Origin: Ensifer sp. PDNC004
GTDB taxonomy: Bacteria; Pseudomonadota; Alphaproteobacteria; Rhizobiales; Rhizobiaceae
Assembly (NCBI RefSeq): GCF_016919405.1
Contig: NZ_CP070354.1
Span: 310,001 to 374,000, forward strand
Direction: 5' to 3'
Length of the DNA: 64,000 nt
Position numbers and translations under genes: made by a program. This document shows, in pieces, positions 38,608 to 46,821 of the stretch (positions are counted from its first letter, which is position 1; every line of letters starts with the position of its first letter). Below the pieces are notes generated by a model. It had not been told where the DNA came from and ran no database searches. It saw only the letters and a program-made list of their open reading frames with translations.

Positions 38608-39543
38608 TTATGCAAGTTGCGCCGTCAGGGCGCCACCGGCGCTTGCCGCCGCGAGGTTGTTGATGAGGGCATCGATCTGTGCCGCATCCGAGGCGGGTGA
38701 GCGGCCGGCCATATGCGGCGTCACGACGAGGTTGGCAAGGTCGCGAAGCGCAAGCGGCAGGGTCGGTTCGCCTTCGAAGACATCAAGCGCGGCTCCGGCA
38801 ATCGTCCTGTCACCGAGCGCCTGGACGAGGTCCTCGGTGTTGACCACCATCCCGCGGGAAATGTTGACGAGAAAGCCCGTCGGGCCGAGTGCATCGAGCA
38901 CGGCGCGGTTGACCAGGTGGCGCGTCGAAGGCCCGCCCGGGCAGGCGACGACCAGAAAGTCGCTGACCTTTGCCAGGGATAGGGCATCCGGCAGATGCGG
39001 CTGGGTGACGCCCGGCATGGGCTCCGGCGTCGTATAGGAAACCCGCATGCCGAAAGCCTCGGCGCGTCGGGCGATCGCCTGGCCGATATTGCCGAAGCCG
39101 ATCACCCCCAGTCTTGCGCCCGAGAGCGTCGGCCGCGGGGAGCGGATTGTTGCCCAGCCGCCGTCGCGCAAGGCACGATCGCGGTTGCAGATGTCGCGGG
39201 AGACCGCAAGCATCAGGGCGAGCGCGTGATCGGCGACCGTTTCCATGTTGGTGTTCGGGGCGTGCGTGACGCGCACGCCTCTTTGTCGGGCCGCCTGAAG
39301 GTCGATGTTCTCGTAGCCGGCGCCATAGGAGCAGACCAGTTCGAGCTTCGGCAGGCTCGCCATCTGTATATCGCTAAGGCCGGTGCTGCCATTGGTCACG
39401 ACAGCCCAGACGGCGTCGCGATCGAGCGACGGTGATCCGCTGCCCAGTCCGTTGGGCAGCGCGATCACGTCGTAGTGGCTGGATAGTCGTGACAGGCAGG
39501 CTTCCGAAACCGGTATGGAAACCACGATCGTCTTTCTGGTCAT
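38608..39543 (-). CDS. D-isomer-specific 2-hydroxyacid dehydrogenase (NAD(P)-dependent)
   Basis: 311 residues. GFGNIGQAIARR is the NAD-binding glycine motif, and NISRGMVVN, DVFEGEP and TPHMAGRSP supply the Arg, Glu and His of the active site. SYGAGYENIDLQAARQRGV is the family N-terminal signature. It probably reduces glyoxylate, hydroxypyruvate or a related 2-keto acid. A 75-bp gap separates it from the downstream gntR. Its promoter lies in the short gap before the VOC gene. Confidence 0.9.
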   Translation of the reverse strand: MTRKTIVVSIPVSEACLSRLSSHYDVIALPNGLGSGSPSLDRDAVWAVVTNGSTGLSDIQMASLPKLELVCSYGAGYENIDLQAARQRGVRVTHAPNTNMETVADHALALMLAVSRDICNRDRALRDGGWATIRSPRPTLSGARLGVIGFGNIGQAIARRAEAFGMRVSYTTPEPMPGVTQPHLPDALSLAKVSDFLVVACPGGPSTRHLVNRAVLDALGPTGFLVNISRGMVVNTEDLVQALGDRTIAGAALDVFEGEPTLPLALRDLANLVVTPHMAGRSPASDAAQIDALINNLAAASAGGALTAQLA

Positions 39544-39639
39544 GTCACTTTCTCCAGTCGTTTTGCCCCCTTCGCCTGGCGAAGGGCATGGTTTGTTTCA
39601 CCGCGCCATTTTGGGCTGACGCGATGTCACTCAAGTCTT

Positions 39640-40044
39640 TCAGGCGGCGTTGACGTTCTTGACGGCACCCTTCCAGCCATTTTCCGTGACGTCGAAGACG
39701 ATGCCTTCGGGCGTCTTGTACTTGACCTCGTAAAAGACGTTCGGGCTCGATTCCTTGCGGCCGGCCATGTAGGAGCCGCCGGCGGCGCGAACGAGCTCGT
39801 CGGTTTCCTCGACGGAATCGACCCACATGCCGAAGTGGATGAGGCCGTTGTAGTCCTTCTCCGTTTCAAAGCCCGGAACCGGCTCTTCGCCGAAGTTCAG
39901 GAGGGCGACGTTCATGATGCCGTCGGTCATGTAGACGCCGCGCATCGCCTGGCCCGCGCGGGTCATGCCGAATGCCTTTTCGAAGAACTGCGCAGCCGCT
40001 TCCGGGTCGGAGACGGCGATGGCGAGATGGCGCAACTTTGCCAT
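39640..40044 (-). CDS. VOC (glyoxalase/extradiol-like) family protein
   Basis: 134 residues with two beta-alpha-beta-beta-beta halves: LRHLAIAVSDPEAAAQFFEK and GLIHFGMWVDSVEETDELV. His5-like (RHLAI) and the second-half His (IHFG) are possible metal ligands; the usual C-terminal Glu is not clear, as the end reads GIVFDVTENGW. The start ATG 40044 follows AAAGGAAAG. It is divergent from the hydrolase operon across a 192-bp gap with two TGTATGCA boxes. The substrate is unknown. Confidence 0.82.
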   Translation of the reverse strand: MAKLRHLAIAVSDPEAAAQFFEKAFGMTRAGQAMRGVYMTDGIMNVALLNFGEEPVPGFETEKDYNGLIHFGMWVDSVEETDELVRAAGGSYMAGRKESSPNVFYEVKYKTPEGIVFDVTENGWKGAVKNVNAA

Positions 40045-40114
40045 GTGAACTTTCCTTTCTCTGCAGATGAGCGCGGCGCGACATGCGCCGGGCGACACGG
40101 CTGAAATCGATCCG

Positions 40115-40142
40115 TGTATGCAATTAGTAATCTGTGTATGCA
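40115..40142. promoter_or_regulatory. Two TGTATGCA boxes in the VOC/hydrolase divergent promoter
   Basis: TGTATGCA occurs at 40115-40122 and 40135-40142, exactly 20 bp apart (about two turns), in the middle of the divergent gap. The same octamer lies at 37584 and 44062. This supports a shared operator; the likely reader is the GntR encoded at 37885. Confidence 0.55.
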
Positions 40143-40236
40143 AAATGGTTGTCAAGTGTGATTTTGGGTGTTATCGAAATGCACGCTGATGACGACGCGC
40201 GGATGCCGCGCCGTCAGCGAGGCTTGGAGGAAGTCG

Positions 40237-41193
40237 ATGCGATTTGAAGGGTTGTCACCGGCGGAGAAGGACCGGTTGCGGCAGGTTGGGACGGTTTGGA
40301 ACGACGACCTGGCGGCGAGCCGTAAGGTCGTTCTCGAGGTTTACCGGCCGCATGCCGAAGCGAGCGTCGCGCGCCAGCCGCTGGTGGAGCATCGCGACAT
40401 TGCCTATGGGCAAGACAGCGCCCATCGGCTCGACGTCTTCGAAAGCGCCCATGTCTGCGCCGGTAGCCGTGCGCGCCCTGTCATCGCCTTCGTCCATGGC
40501 GGCGCTTTCACGCGCGGCTCTAAAAGTGGCGACGGGCTGATCTACGACAATGTCCTGCGCTGGTTTGCCCGCCAGGGGTTCGTCGGCGTCAACATCGAAT
40601 ATCGGCTCGCACCCGGTGCGCAGTATCCAGAGGGCGCGCGCGATGTCGCCGCAGCGATGGATTGGATCGTCGGCTCGATCGGCGCCTATGGCGGCGACCC
40701 GCAATCCATTCTTCTCATCGGCCACTCTGCCGGCGGCTCTCATGTCGCAAGCTATCTGCTGGATCCGGCCGTCGGACGGCTGCCGCATCCGGCGATCAAG
40801 GGGGCGGTACTGATCAGCGCTCGGCTGAGGGCCGATTGCCTGGCGGACAATCCGAACGCCGCCAATGTGCGTCAGTACTTCGGCGAGGATGCCGGCACCT
40901 ACGACGAGAGGTCGCCGGTGGCCTTTGCCGGGTCACGCGATCTGCCCGTGTTCATTGCCGTTGCCGAACATGAGAACCGTTACATCGATGCCTATGGCGC
41001 GGAATACGCCCAGCGTCACGCGATGCGCCGGGGCAAGGCGCCGCGCTTCGTACAGCTTAGCCAGCACAACCACACCTCCATCGTCGCCCATTTCGATACC
41101 GGCGAGGACGAGCTTGGACGCGAGATCATCCATTTCGCCCGGGAAGAGTGCGGCTTCTTCCCCTGCGGATTGTCCTGTCAAAAGGGAAAGTGA
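40237..41193 (+). CDS. Alpha/beta hydrolase, HSL/carboxylesterase type
   Basis: 318 residues. AFVHGGAFTRGSKSGDG is the HGG oxyanion motif, LLIGHSAGGSHVASY holds the nucleophile Ser, and LSQHNHTSIVAHF supplies the catalytic His. It likely cleaves an ester, lactone or N-formyl bond. It is first of a tight operon with a DapA-like lyase and a RidA protein. GGAGG sits 6 nt before ATG 40237. Confidence 0.88.
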   Translation: MRFEGLSPAEKDRLRQVGTVWNDDLAASRKVVLEVYRPHAEASVARQPLVEHRDIAYGQDSAHRLDVFESAHVCAGSRARPVIAFVHGGAFTRGSKSGDGLIYDNVLRWFARQGFVGVNIEYRLAPGAQYPEGARDVAAAMDWIVGSIGAYGGDPQSILLIGHSAGGSHVASYLLDPAVGRLPHPAIKGAVLISARLRADCLADNPNAANVRQYFGEDAGTYDERSPVAFAGSRDLPVFIAVAEHENRYIDAYGAEYAQRHAMRRGKAPRFVQLSQHNHTSIVAHFDTGEDELGREIIHFAREECGFFPCGLSCQKGK

Positions 41194-41198
41194 ACATC

Positions 41199-42119
41199 AT
41201 GAAGCCAGAACTGCCTTCCGTCTATGCGCCGGTGCTGACACCGTTCAAGCCGGATCTGAGCTGCAACACACTGCGGTTCATCGAACACTGCCGCTGGATC
41301 GTCGACCAGGGTGCGGGCCTTGCCATCTTCGGCACCAACAGCGAGGCAGCGTCGCTGTCGCTGCGCAAGAAGCGGCAGTTGCTCGACGATGTCTTGCAGG
41401 CGGGGATCCCGGCGCGAACCCTGATGCCGGGTGTGGGCGCCTGCAGTCTGGAGGAAACGGTCGAGTTGGCGCGCGCAGCCGTCGACGCCGGCGCACCGTC
41501 GGTGCTCGTGCTGCCGCCGTTCTTCTACAAGCCGGTTTCGACCGAGGGGCTTGCCCGCCACTACGGGCATCTGATCGAGGCCATCGGCTCGGATCGCCTG
41601 TCCATCGTGCTCTATCATATTCCGCAGTTCACCGGCGTGCCGATCACCATCGAGCTGATCGAGGCGCTGCGCCGGCGCTATCCCGCCAATATCTCGGGCG
41701 TGAAGGACAGTTCGGGCGATCGCGACACCCTCAACCGTTATCTCGAGGTCGGCAACGGCTTCAAGGTTTTCCCCGCTTCCGAAATCCTGCTTGGGGAAAC
41801 CATCGAACGGGGCGCGGCCGGCTGCATTTCCGCCACCGCGAACGTCAATGCCAAGGCGATGGTCGATGCGGCTGCGGCCAGCGGGAAACATGGCGCGACC
41901 GTCGCCTTTGCCCCTGTCGGGCCGGTGCGCGCGCTGTTCCAGCAGTTTCCGATGATCCAGGCGATGAAGATCATGATGGCGCGCCACACGGGCGACGCCA
42001 GCTGGCGCACGGTGCGGCCGCCCTTGATGGAACTCGACCAGCAGACCGAGCAGAAGTTCATCGCCGCCTGTACGGAGATCGGCTTTAGGCCCTGGACCGT
42101 CGTCAGGGAAGACGCGTGA
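41199..42119 (+). CDS. Dihydrodipicolinate synthase (DapA/N-acetylneuraminate lyase) family protein
   Basis: 306-residue TIM barrel. VYAPVLTPFKPD, FGTNSEAASLSLRKK and VLYHIPQFTGVPIT follow the family, and ISGVKDSSGD holds the Schiff-base Lys. The family joins or splits pyruvate and aldehydes or keto acids. FGTNSEA replaces the GTTGE loop of true DapA, so this is a catabolic aldolase rather than lysine synthesis. It starts 5 bp after the hydrolase stop and overlaps the RidA gene by 4 bp. Confidence 0.88.
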   Translation: MKPELPSVYAPVLTPFKPDLSCNTLRFIEHCRWIVDQGAGLAIFGTNSEAASLSLRKKRQLLDDVLQAGIPARTLMPGVGACSLEETVELARAAVDAGAPSVLVLPPFFYKPVSTEGLARHYGHLIEAIGSDRLSIVLYHIPQFTGVPITIELIEALRRRYPANISGVKDSSGDRDTLNRYLEVGNGFKVFPASEILLGETIERGAAGCISATANVNAKAMVDAAAASGKHGATVAFAPVGPVRALFQQFPMIQAMKIMMARHTGDASWRTVRPPLMELDQQTEQKFIAACTEIGFRPWTVVREDA

Positions 42120-42523
42120 GCGTGCCGGGTACGGCTGCGGTTAAGCCGCTTGCCAACTATGCCGAATTGCGGCGGGCAGGCGGTCTTCTTTTCCTGTCGG
42201 GGATCAGCGCCCGGCAGGCGGATGGCACGATTTCCGGCACGCGGGTGGCCGCCGACGGCAAGCGCGTCCATGATGTCGCGGTGCAGTTGCGGACCATCCT
42301 ACAGAAGGCCTCGGACACGCTGGAACGAAACGGCGCTCGCCTCGATCACCTGGTGGACGTCACGATATTCCTGACCGATATGGCCGACTACGGCGCCATG
42401 AACGAAGAGTATAACCGGTGGTTTGCCGCCGGCGGTCCGGCGCGAACGACCGTTGGCGTCCGCGCGCTTCCGCATCCCGACATGGTGGTGGAGTTGAAGG
42501 TCGTCGCGTCCGCGGCCGGGTAA
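42116..42523 (+). CDS. RidA family deaminase (2-aminomuconate-deaminase-like)
   Basis: 135 residues. LLFLSGISARQADGT and TVGVRALPHPDMVVELKVVA fit the Rid fold. The ALPHP and MVVEL end resembles 2-aminomuconate deaminases and related enamine hydrolases. The start is GTG 42116, whose GTGA overlaps the upstream stop. An intrinsic terminator follows. It likely removes ammonia from an enamine made in this pathway. Confidence 0.85.
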   Translation: MSVPGTAAVKPLANYAELRRAGGLLFLSGISARQADGTISGTRVAADGKRVHDVAVQLRTILQKASDTLERNGARLDHLVDVTIFLTDMADYGAMNEEYNRWFAAGGPARTTVGVRALPHPDMVVELKVVASAAG

Positions 42524-42545
42524 ACGAAAACAGTTGAAATCCTGA

Positions 42546-42573
42546 CCCCCGGCGCGGCGGCGCCGGGGGTTTT
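42546..42573. terminator. Strong intrinsic terminator between convergent RidA and nitroreductase genes
   Basis: CCCCCGGCGC and GCGCCGGGGG make a perfect 10-bp GC stem over 4 nt, followed by TTTT on the + strand. It ends the rightward hydrolase-lyase-RidA operon and may also serve the leftward gene. Confidence 0.85.
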
Positions 42574-42577
42574 CCGT

Positions 42578-43186
42578 TTAAAGGACCGTGCAGACCTCGT
42601 CGAAGGCGAAGCGGGGATGCCGGGGAAAGAGCTTTGACGGATCGCCATGCCCGATGCCGCAGATGAAGTTTGACTTCGTCTGCGTCCCAGCAAAGAAGAT
42701 GCCATCGACCGCGGCGGCGTTGAAGCCCGATATCGGGCCGCAGTCGAGCCCGACGGCACGGGCCGCCAGCATGTAGTAGGCGGCCTGAAGCGTGGCGTTG
42801 CGAAAGGCCGTGTCGGCGACGAGATGCGTGTTGCGCTCGAAGAAGCCCTTGCCGTCCGTGTGCGGGAACAGGAAGGGCAGGTGCTCGGCGAATTCGAAGT
42901 CGGTCGCAAAGATCGCAACGACCGGGCAGGTCATCATCTTGTCGACATTGCCGGCGGCAAGCGCCGGCCGCAGCCGCTCCTTTGCCTCCTGGCTGGTGAG
43001 ATAGAGGATCCGCAATGGCGAGCAATTCATGCTGGTCGGGCCCATGCGGGCAAGCTCGTGAACGTGCTGCAGCAGTTCGGGTGGTACCGGCTGATCGAGC
43101 CAGCCGTTCTGGCTGCGCGCTTCGGTGAACAGTCTTGCGAGCAAGGTTGCGTCAGTCTGGGCGTGCTGCATGCTTTGGTGGTCCAT
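42578..43186 (-). CDS. RutE/HadB-like nitroreductase family oxidoreductase
   Basis: 202 residues. LLARLFTEARSQNGWLDQPV and MGPTSMNCSPLRILYLTSQE match the malonic-semialdehyde reductase RutE group of FMN proteins. It may reduce a semialdehyde from the local degradation pathway. The start ATG 43186 is preceded by AAGGAGA. The GST gene ends 16 bp upstream, so they are co-transcribed. The rest of the Rut pyrimidine pathway is absent nearby. Confidence 0.88.
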   Translation of the reverse strand: MDHQSMQHAQTDATLLARLFTEARSQNGWLDQPVPPELLQHVHELARMGPTSMNCSPLRILYLTSQEAKERLRPALAAGNVDKMMTCPVVAIFATDFEFAEHLPFLFPHTDGKGFFERNTHLVADTAFRNATLQAAYYMLAARAVGLDCGPISGFNAAAVDGIFFAGTQTKSNFICGIGHGDPSKLFPRHPRFAFDEVCTVL

Positions 43187-43202
43187 GGGATCTCCTTGAA
43201 GG

Positions 43203-44006
43203 TCAGGGGTGGTTTTGTGGATGGGCGTCGGCGGCGGCCATGAGGCTGTCGACGAGATCGCGGTTGACGAGCGGGTCTGGGCGTTCGGCCTGTGGACCCT
43301 TGGCTGCGGTGAAACTCGGCCGCTGCCGAACCCTGTCCGCCCAGTCGGCAACGCGCGGAAACGGAGCGATGAGCGCCTCCATGGCGAGCCGGTCGAGCCT
43401 GTCGATAAAGGCGGCCATCGCCACATCGGCAAGTGTGAAGTGATCGCCGGCAAGCCAAGGCGCGTGCGACAGATGATTTTCCATGCGCGCGAGCACGGAC
43501 CGGAAGACGGCGATTGAAGCGACGACGGCTGCGCCATCGATCGGTGCCTCGACGGCCAGCCGGTAGGCCTCGGCGCGGGCAGCAACCGGGTGCCTGTCCA
43601 TCGCCGCCGCGACCTCGCCTGGTGAAAACTGTCGAAGCCGTGGCTTCAGGATGAGATTGAATGTCGGCGGCCTCACCGCCGGGTGAACGACAGTGTCCTC
43701 GAATTTTGTCCAGTCGCGCACGCGCCGGCGGACCGCGGCATCGTCCGGCAGCAGTGCGTTTGCGGCGAACGCATCGAGGCGTTCATTGATCTGCGACGAC
43801 TCGGTGACGATTTCGCCGTCGATCCGCAGCGCCGGTACGAGGCCTTGCGGATGGATCGCGAGATAGCCGGTATCAAGATTCTCGAAACGCGAGAGGTCGA
43901 TCCGTCGCGAGACCCAGCAAAGGTCGAGTTCCGCGAGGCATACGCGCACTTTGAAAGACTGGATCGATCCCCATTCGTGAAACAGTTCGAGCTGTCGCTT
44001 CCGCAT
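43203..44006 (-). CDS. Glutathione S-transferase family protein
   Basis: 267 residues. The N-terminal thioredoxin-like half shows LFHEWGSIQSFKVRVCLAE, a proline-containing PALRIDGEIV and ESSQIN (glutathione Ser). The C-terminal helical half has DHFTLADVAMAAFIDRL. In aromatic pathways such proteins isomerise or open glutathione adducts. ATG 44006 has GAGGG upstream; a TTG start lies 36 bp earlier. It is divergent from the FAH gene across the TGTATGCA box at 44062. Confidence 0.87.
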   Translation of the reverse strand: MRKRQLELFHEWGSIQSFKVRVCLAELDLCWVSRRIDLSRFENLDTGYLAIHPQGLVPALRIDGEIVTESSQINERLDAFAANALLPDDAAVRRRVRDWTKFEDTVVHPAVRPPTFNLILKPRLRQFSPGEVAAAMDRHPVAARAEAYRLAVEAPIDGAAVVASIAVFRSVLARMENHLSHAPWLAGDHFTLADVAMAAFIDRLDRLAMEALIAPFPRVADWADRVRQRPSFTAAKGPQAERPDPLVNRDLVDSLMAAADAHPQNHP

Positions 44007-44061
44007 TTCGCCCTCATTTCGTGTGCACTTGTTGCTTGACAAGAATACATAAACACGAAAT

Positions 44062-44069
44062 TGTATGCA
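44062..44069. promoter_or_regulatory. TGTATGCA box in the GST/FAH divergent promoter
   Basis: TGTATGCA lies at 44062-44069, within TTGTATGCAA. It sits between the GST and FAH starts, as other copies sit at 37584, 40115 and 40135. Confidence 0.5.
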
Positions 44070-44104
44070 ACATGGATACCGACAACGAGGGAAGGAGATG
44101 TCTG

Positions 44105-45043
44105 GTGGTTTGGCATGCGCTGGGGCAAAGGCTCATCAGGGAGGAAGTTCGGCCGGTCATCGTGACCGAGCAGGGCGTCTATGATCTCGATCTGGTTTCT
44201 CGGGTTTTGCAGCAGCCGGGCGAAGCCTGGAGCAAGTGGCTCGCAGGTGGGATCGAAGGCATGCTCAGCGCCTGGACCGACGTCGAGCCGGCGCTGGCCG
44301 GTCTGGCCGAACGTCTTGTCGACAGTGGCCGCAAATTCGAACCGCTGGGCACGGGCACAAAGCTCTGCGCGCCCTATCGTCCGGTCAGGATCTTTGCTAC
44401 CGCTTCGAACTATGTCGAGCATGCGCAGGAGATGGGTACGGTGCTGGCCGCCAAGTCCGAGAGTCAGCCCTTCGTCTTCATGAAAGCGGATTCAAGCGTC
44501 ATTGGCCCGGACGAAGCGATCATCCTGCCGGCGCGCGCCGAAAAGGTCGACTGGGAGGTCGAACTTGCTGCCGTGATCGGCATCGGCGGCCGTGACATTC
44601 CGGTCGAGCGCGCTCTCGACCACGTTGCCGCTTACACGGTCATCAACGACATCACCTCGCGCGACCTGACCCGGCGCACCGACTTCCCGTTCAAGCACGA
44701 CTGGTTTCGCGGCAAGAGCTTCGACACGTTCGCGCCGCTCGGGCCCTGGCTGGTGCCGTCCGATTGCGTCGGCGACCCGCAGGATCTTCGCCTGACGCTC
44801 GACGTCAACGGCACGCGCAAGCAGGACGACAGCACCGGATCGATGATTTTCTCCGTCGCGGAGCAGATCTCCTACCTGTCGTCTATTCTGACGCTTCGGC
44901 CGGGCGATCTGGTCGCGACAGGAACGCCCGACGGGGTAGGCATGGGGACCGGGGAGTTCCTGAATGCGGGCGATATCGTGACGGCCGCCGTGGAGAAGGT
45001 CGGCACGATCACCAATCCGATCAGAGGAGCTCGGATCGAATAA
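44105..45043 (+). CDS. Fumarylacetoacetate hydrolase (FAH) family protein
   Basis: 312 residues. VDWEVELAAVIG gives the metal-binding Glu pair, ASNYVEHAQE holds the active-site His region, and GDLVATGTPDGVGMG is the C-terminal signature. The family hydrolyses or decarboxylates oxo-dicarboxylates from meta-cleavage routes. AAGGAG lies 7 nt before GTG 44105, which is preferred; ATG 44072 would sit almost on the TGTATGCA box. It heads the transporter operon. Confidence 0.86.
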   Translation: MVWHALGQRLIREEVRPVIVTEQGVYDLDLVSRVLQQPGEAWSKWLAGGIEGMLSAWTDVEPALAGLAERLVDSGRKFEPLGTGTKLCAPYRPVRIFATASNYVEHAQEMGTVLAAKSESQPFVFMKADSSVIGPDEAIILPARAEKVDWEVELAAVIGIGGRDIPVERALDHVAAYTVINDITSRDLTRRTDFPFKHDWFRGKSFDTFAPLGPWLVPSDCVGDPQDLRLTLDVNGTRKQDDSTGSMIFSVAEQISYLSSILTLRPGDLVATGTPDGVGMGTGEFLNAGDIVTAAVEKVGTITNPIRGARIE

Positions 45044-45078
45044 CCAAGGCCAACAATGGCTGAACTGAGGAGGACAGT

Positions 45079-46077
45079 ATGGCTCGTAAGTTTGGGAATT
45101 CACTGCGTCTGGCTGCTTTGGCTGGAGCATTCGCATCAATGGTGACGGCCGCTTCGGCAGCCGACAAAATCTCGTTCAACATGTCGTGGCTGCCGCAGGG
45201 CAGCGTCGGCGGCGTGCTGGTGGCCAAGGCCAAGGGCTTCTACGACGAGGCCGGGCTCGATGTTTCGGTCTATCAGGGATATGGCGGTCAGCGCACCGTC
45301 AACGAAATCGACCAGGGCCTGTTCGACATCGGCTACGGTGATCCGGTCAGCGTCATCCTGAACCGCGTCAACGGCGGCAAGGCCGTATTCGTCGGCTCGA
45401 TCAACACGGTTTGGCCGGGCGCTCTCTGCTATCTGCAAAAGGATGGCGGCAAGGAAATGACGCTTGCCGACTTCAGCGGCAAGTCGGTCGGCGGCGGTGC
45501 GACGTCTCCGGTGCAAAACATCGTTCCGGCCTGGCTGGAGCAGAACGGCCTGCCGAAGGACCATCTGAAGCTCTTGCGCATGAACCCGGCCGTCATCACC
45601 TCGTCCTTCCTTGAAGGCCAAGTCGATCTCGCCGAGTGCTGGGAAGGCGCGAGCCTTGCCATCCTCAATGAGAATGCGGGCGAGACCGGCAAGAAGATCG
45701 GCATGATCAAGTACCGCGATTTCGGCCTCGACATGTATGGCAGCGGCTTCGTCACGACCGAGGCGCTGCTTTCGGAAAAGCCCGAGGTGGTCGACAAGTT
45801 TCTCGACGCTTCCTATCGCGGTTACGACTACATGGCCGCGCATCCGGAAGAGGCTGCCGACCTGATCGTCAAGCAGTATCCGACCTTGAAGAAGAGCGTG
45901 GTGCTGGAGCAGATCCGCCAGATCAATGCGCTCGTTCGCGATCCGCAGGCGGAAAACAAGGACCTCGGCTTCGTGCGGGCCGACCGTATGGAAAAGACGA
46001 TGAACTTCGTGCGTGAAGCGTTCGTCGTCGACGACAGCATCAAGACGACCGACCTTTATCGCAACATCAGTCGCTAG
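45079..46077 (+). CDS. ABC transporter substrate-binding protein, SsuA/THI5/NMT1 type
   Basis: 332 residues with a signal peptide ending at ASAADK (about residue 28). SFNMSWLPQGSVGGVLVAKA and KGFYDEAGLDVSVYQGYGG are the NMT1/SsuA opening. Related proteins bind sulfonates, nitrate, pyrimidine precursors or aromatic compounds. The permease and ATPase follow after the VOC gene. GAGGAGG precedes the ATG. The ligand is not known; it is probably the catabolic substrate of the surrounding enzymes. Confidence 0.88.
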   Translation: MARKFGNSLRLAALAGAFASMVTAASAADKISFNMSWLPQGSVGGVLVAKAKGFYDEAGLDVSVYQGYGGQRTVNEIDQGLFDIGYGDPVSVILNRVNGGKAVFVGSINTVWPGALCYLQKDGGKEMTLADFSGKSVGGGATSPVQNIVPAWLEQNGLPKDHLKLLRMNPAVITSSFLEGQVDLAECWEGASLAILNENAGETGKKIGMIKYRDFGLDMYGSGFVTTEALLSEKPEVVDKFLDASYRGYDYMAAHPEEAADLIVKQYPTLKKSVVLEQIRQINALVRDPQAENKDLGFVRADRMEKTMNFVREAFVVDDSIKTTDLYRNISR

Positions 46078-46145
46078 AGCATTCTGCCCGCAAGTGACGT
46101 GGCTTGCGGGCGGAAAGATGCTCTAGAATCAGAGTGCTAGAGCGT
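46074..46145. repeat. Rhizobial intergenic palindromic element (CTAGAGCAT hairpin)
   Basis: CTAGAGCAT at 46074-46082 pairs with ATGCTCTAG at 46119-46127, with inner arms CCCGCAAG and CTTGCGGG. It is followed by AATCAGAGTGCTAGAGCG. TAGAGC...GCTCTAGAATC elements are common between genes in rhizobia. Here the TAG stop of the binding-protein gene lies inside the first arm. Confidence 0.8.
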
Positions 46146-46209
46146 CCTTGGTGCGTTCCTATGAACGTGTGGCGCTCCAGAAAGTCCGTTCGGTTCAGGG
46201 AAGAGGAAC

Positions 46210-46752
46210 ATGAAGAAGAAGATAAATGTGAGGAAGCTGGGCCATATGGTCCTGATGGTCCGCGACATCCACAAGTCCGTCGAGTTCTATACCAATATCG
46301 TGGGCCTCGAAGTGTCCGACTGGATCGAGGACAAGATGGTCTTCCTGCGCGCGGGCGCCGACCACCACGATCTTGCCCTGTCGCAGATCCCGGCGGACTC
46401 ACCCGATTTCAACGACCTGCCACGCTACACGCGGCCCGGCCTGGAGCATTTTTCCTACCTGGTCGATAGCCTGGAGGACATGGAGGCCGCGGCCGAAATG
46501 CTCCAGGAGCGGGGCGTCGAAATCGTCCGCGGCATCGGTAAGCACGGTCCGGGCGCCAACTGCTTCCTCGTGTTCAAGGACCCCGACGGCAACAACTGCG
46601 AAATCTACTGCGACATGATCCAGGTCACGGAAGACAGCCCGCACACCGCAAGGGTGTGGGAGCGCAACATCGAAGCTTTCGACCAGTGGCGTTTCAAGCG
46701 CTTCGTCGTGCCGCCGCCGCATCAGGTGGTCAAGGACAAGCAAGGACAGTGA
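46210..46752 (+). CDS. VOC-family extradiol-dioxygenase-like protein
   Basis: 180 residues. LGHMVLMVRDIHKSVEFYTN with His12, GLEHFSYLVDSLEDMEAAAE with a second His, and GNNCEIYCD with a Glu give the 2-His-1-Glu metal triad of type I extradiol dioxygenases and glyoxalases. The C-terminal tail (RFKRFVVPPPHQVV) is extra. It sits between the binding-protein and permease genes, so it is part of the same pathway. Ring cleavage is possible but not proven. Confidence 0.84.
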   Translation: MKKKINVRKLGHMVLMVRDIHKSVEFYTNIVGLEVSDWIEDKMVFLRAGADHHDLALSQIPADSPDFNDLPRYTRPGLEHFSYLVDSLEDMEAAAEMLQERGVEIVRGIGKHGPGANCFLVFKDPDGNNCEIYCDMIQVTEDSPHTARVWERNIEAFDQWRFKRFVVPPPHQVVKDKQGQ

Positions 46753-46759
46753 CCTCCAA

Positions 46760-46781
46760 GGCGCCGGGTCAGCCCGGCGCC
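46760..46781 (+). terminator. Hairpin between VOC gene and permease gene
   Basis: GGCGCCGGG and CCCGGCGCC form a perfect 9-bp stem with TCAG loop, followed by TCTCACC. With no T-run it is probably an attenuating or stabilising hairpin inside the operon. Confidence 0.5.
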
Positions 46782-46821
46782 TCTCACCAAATGCCTGCCA
46801 ATTCTGTCGTCGGAGGCCTCC

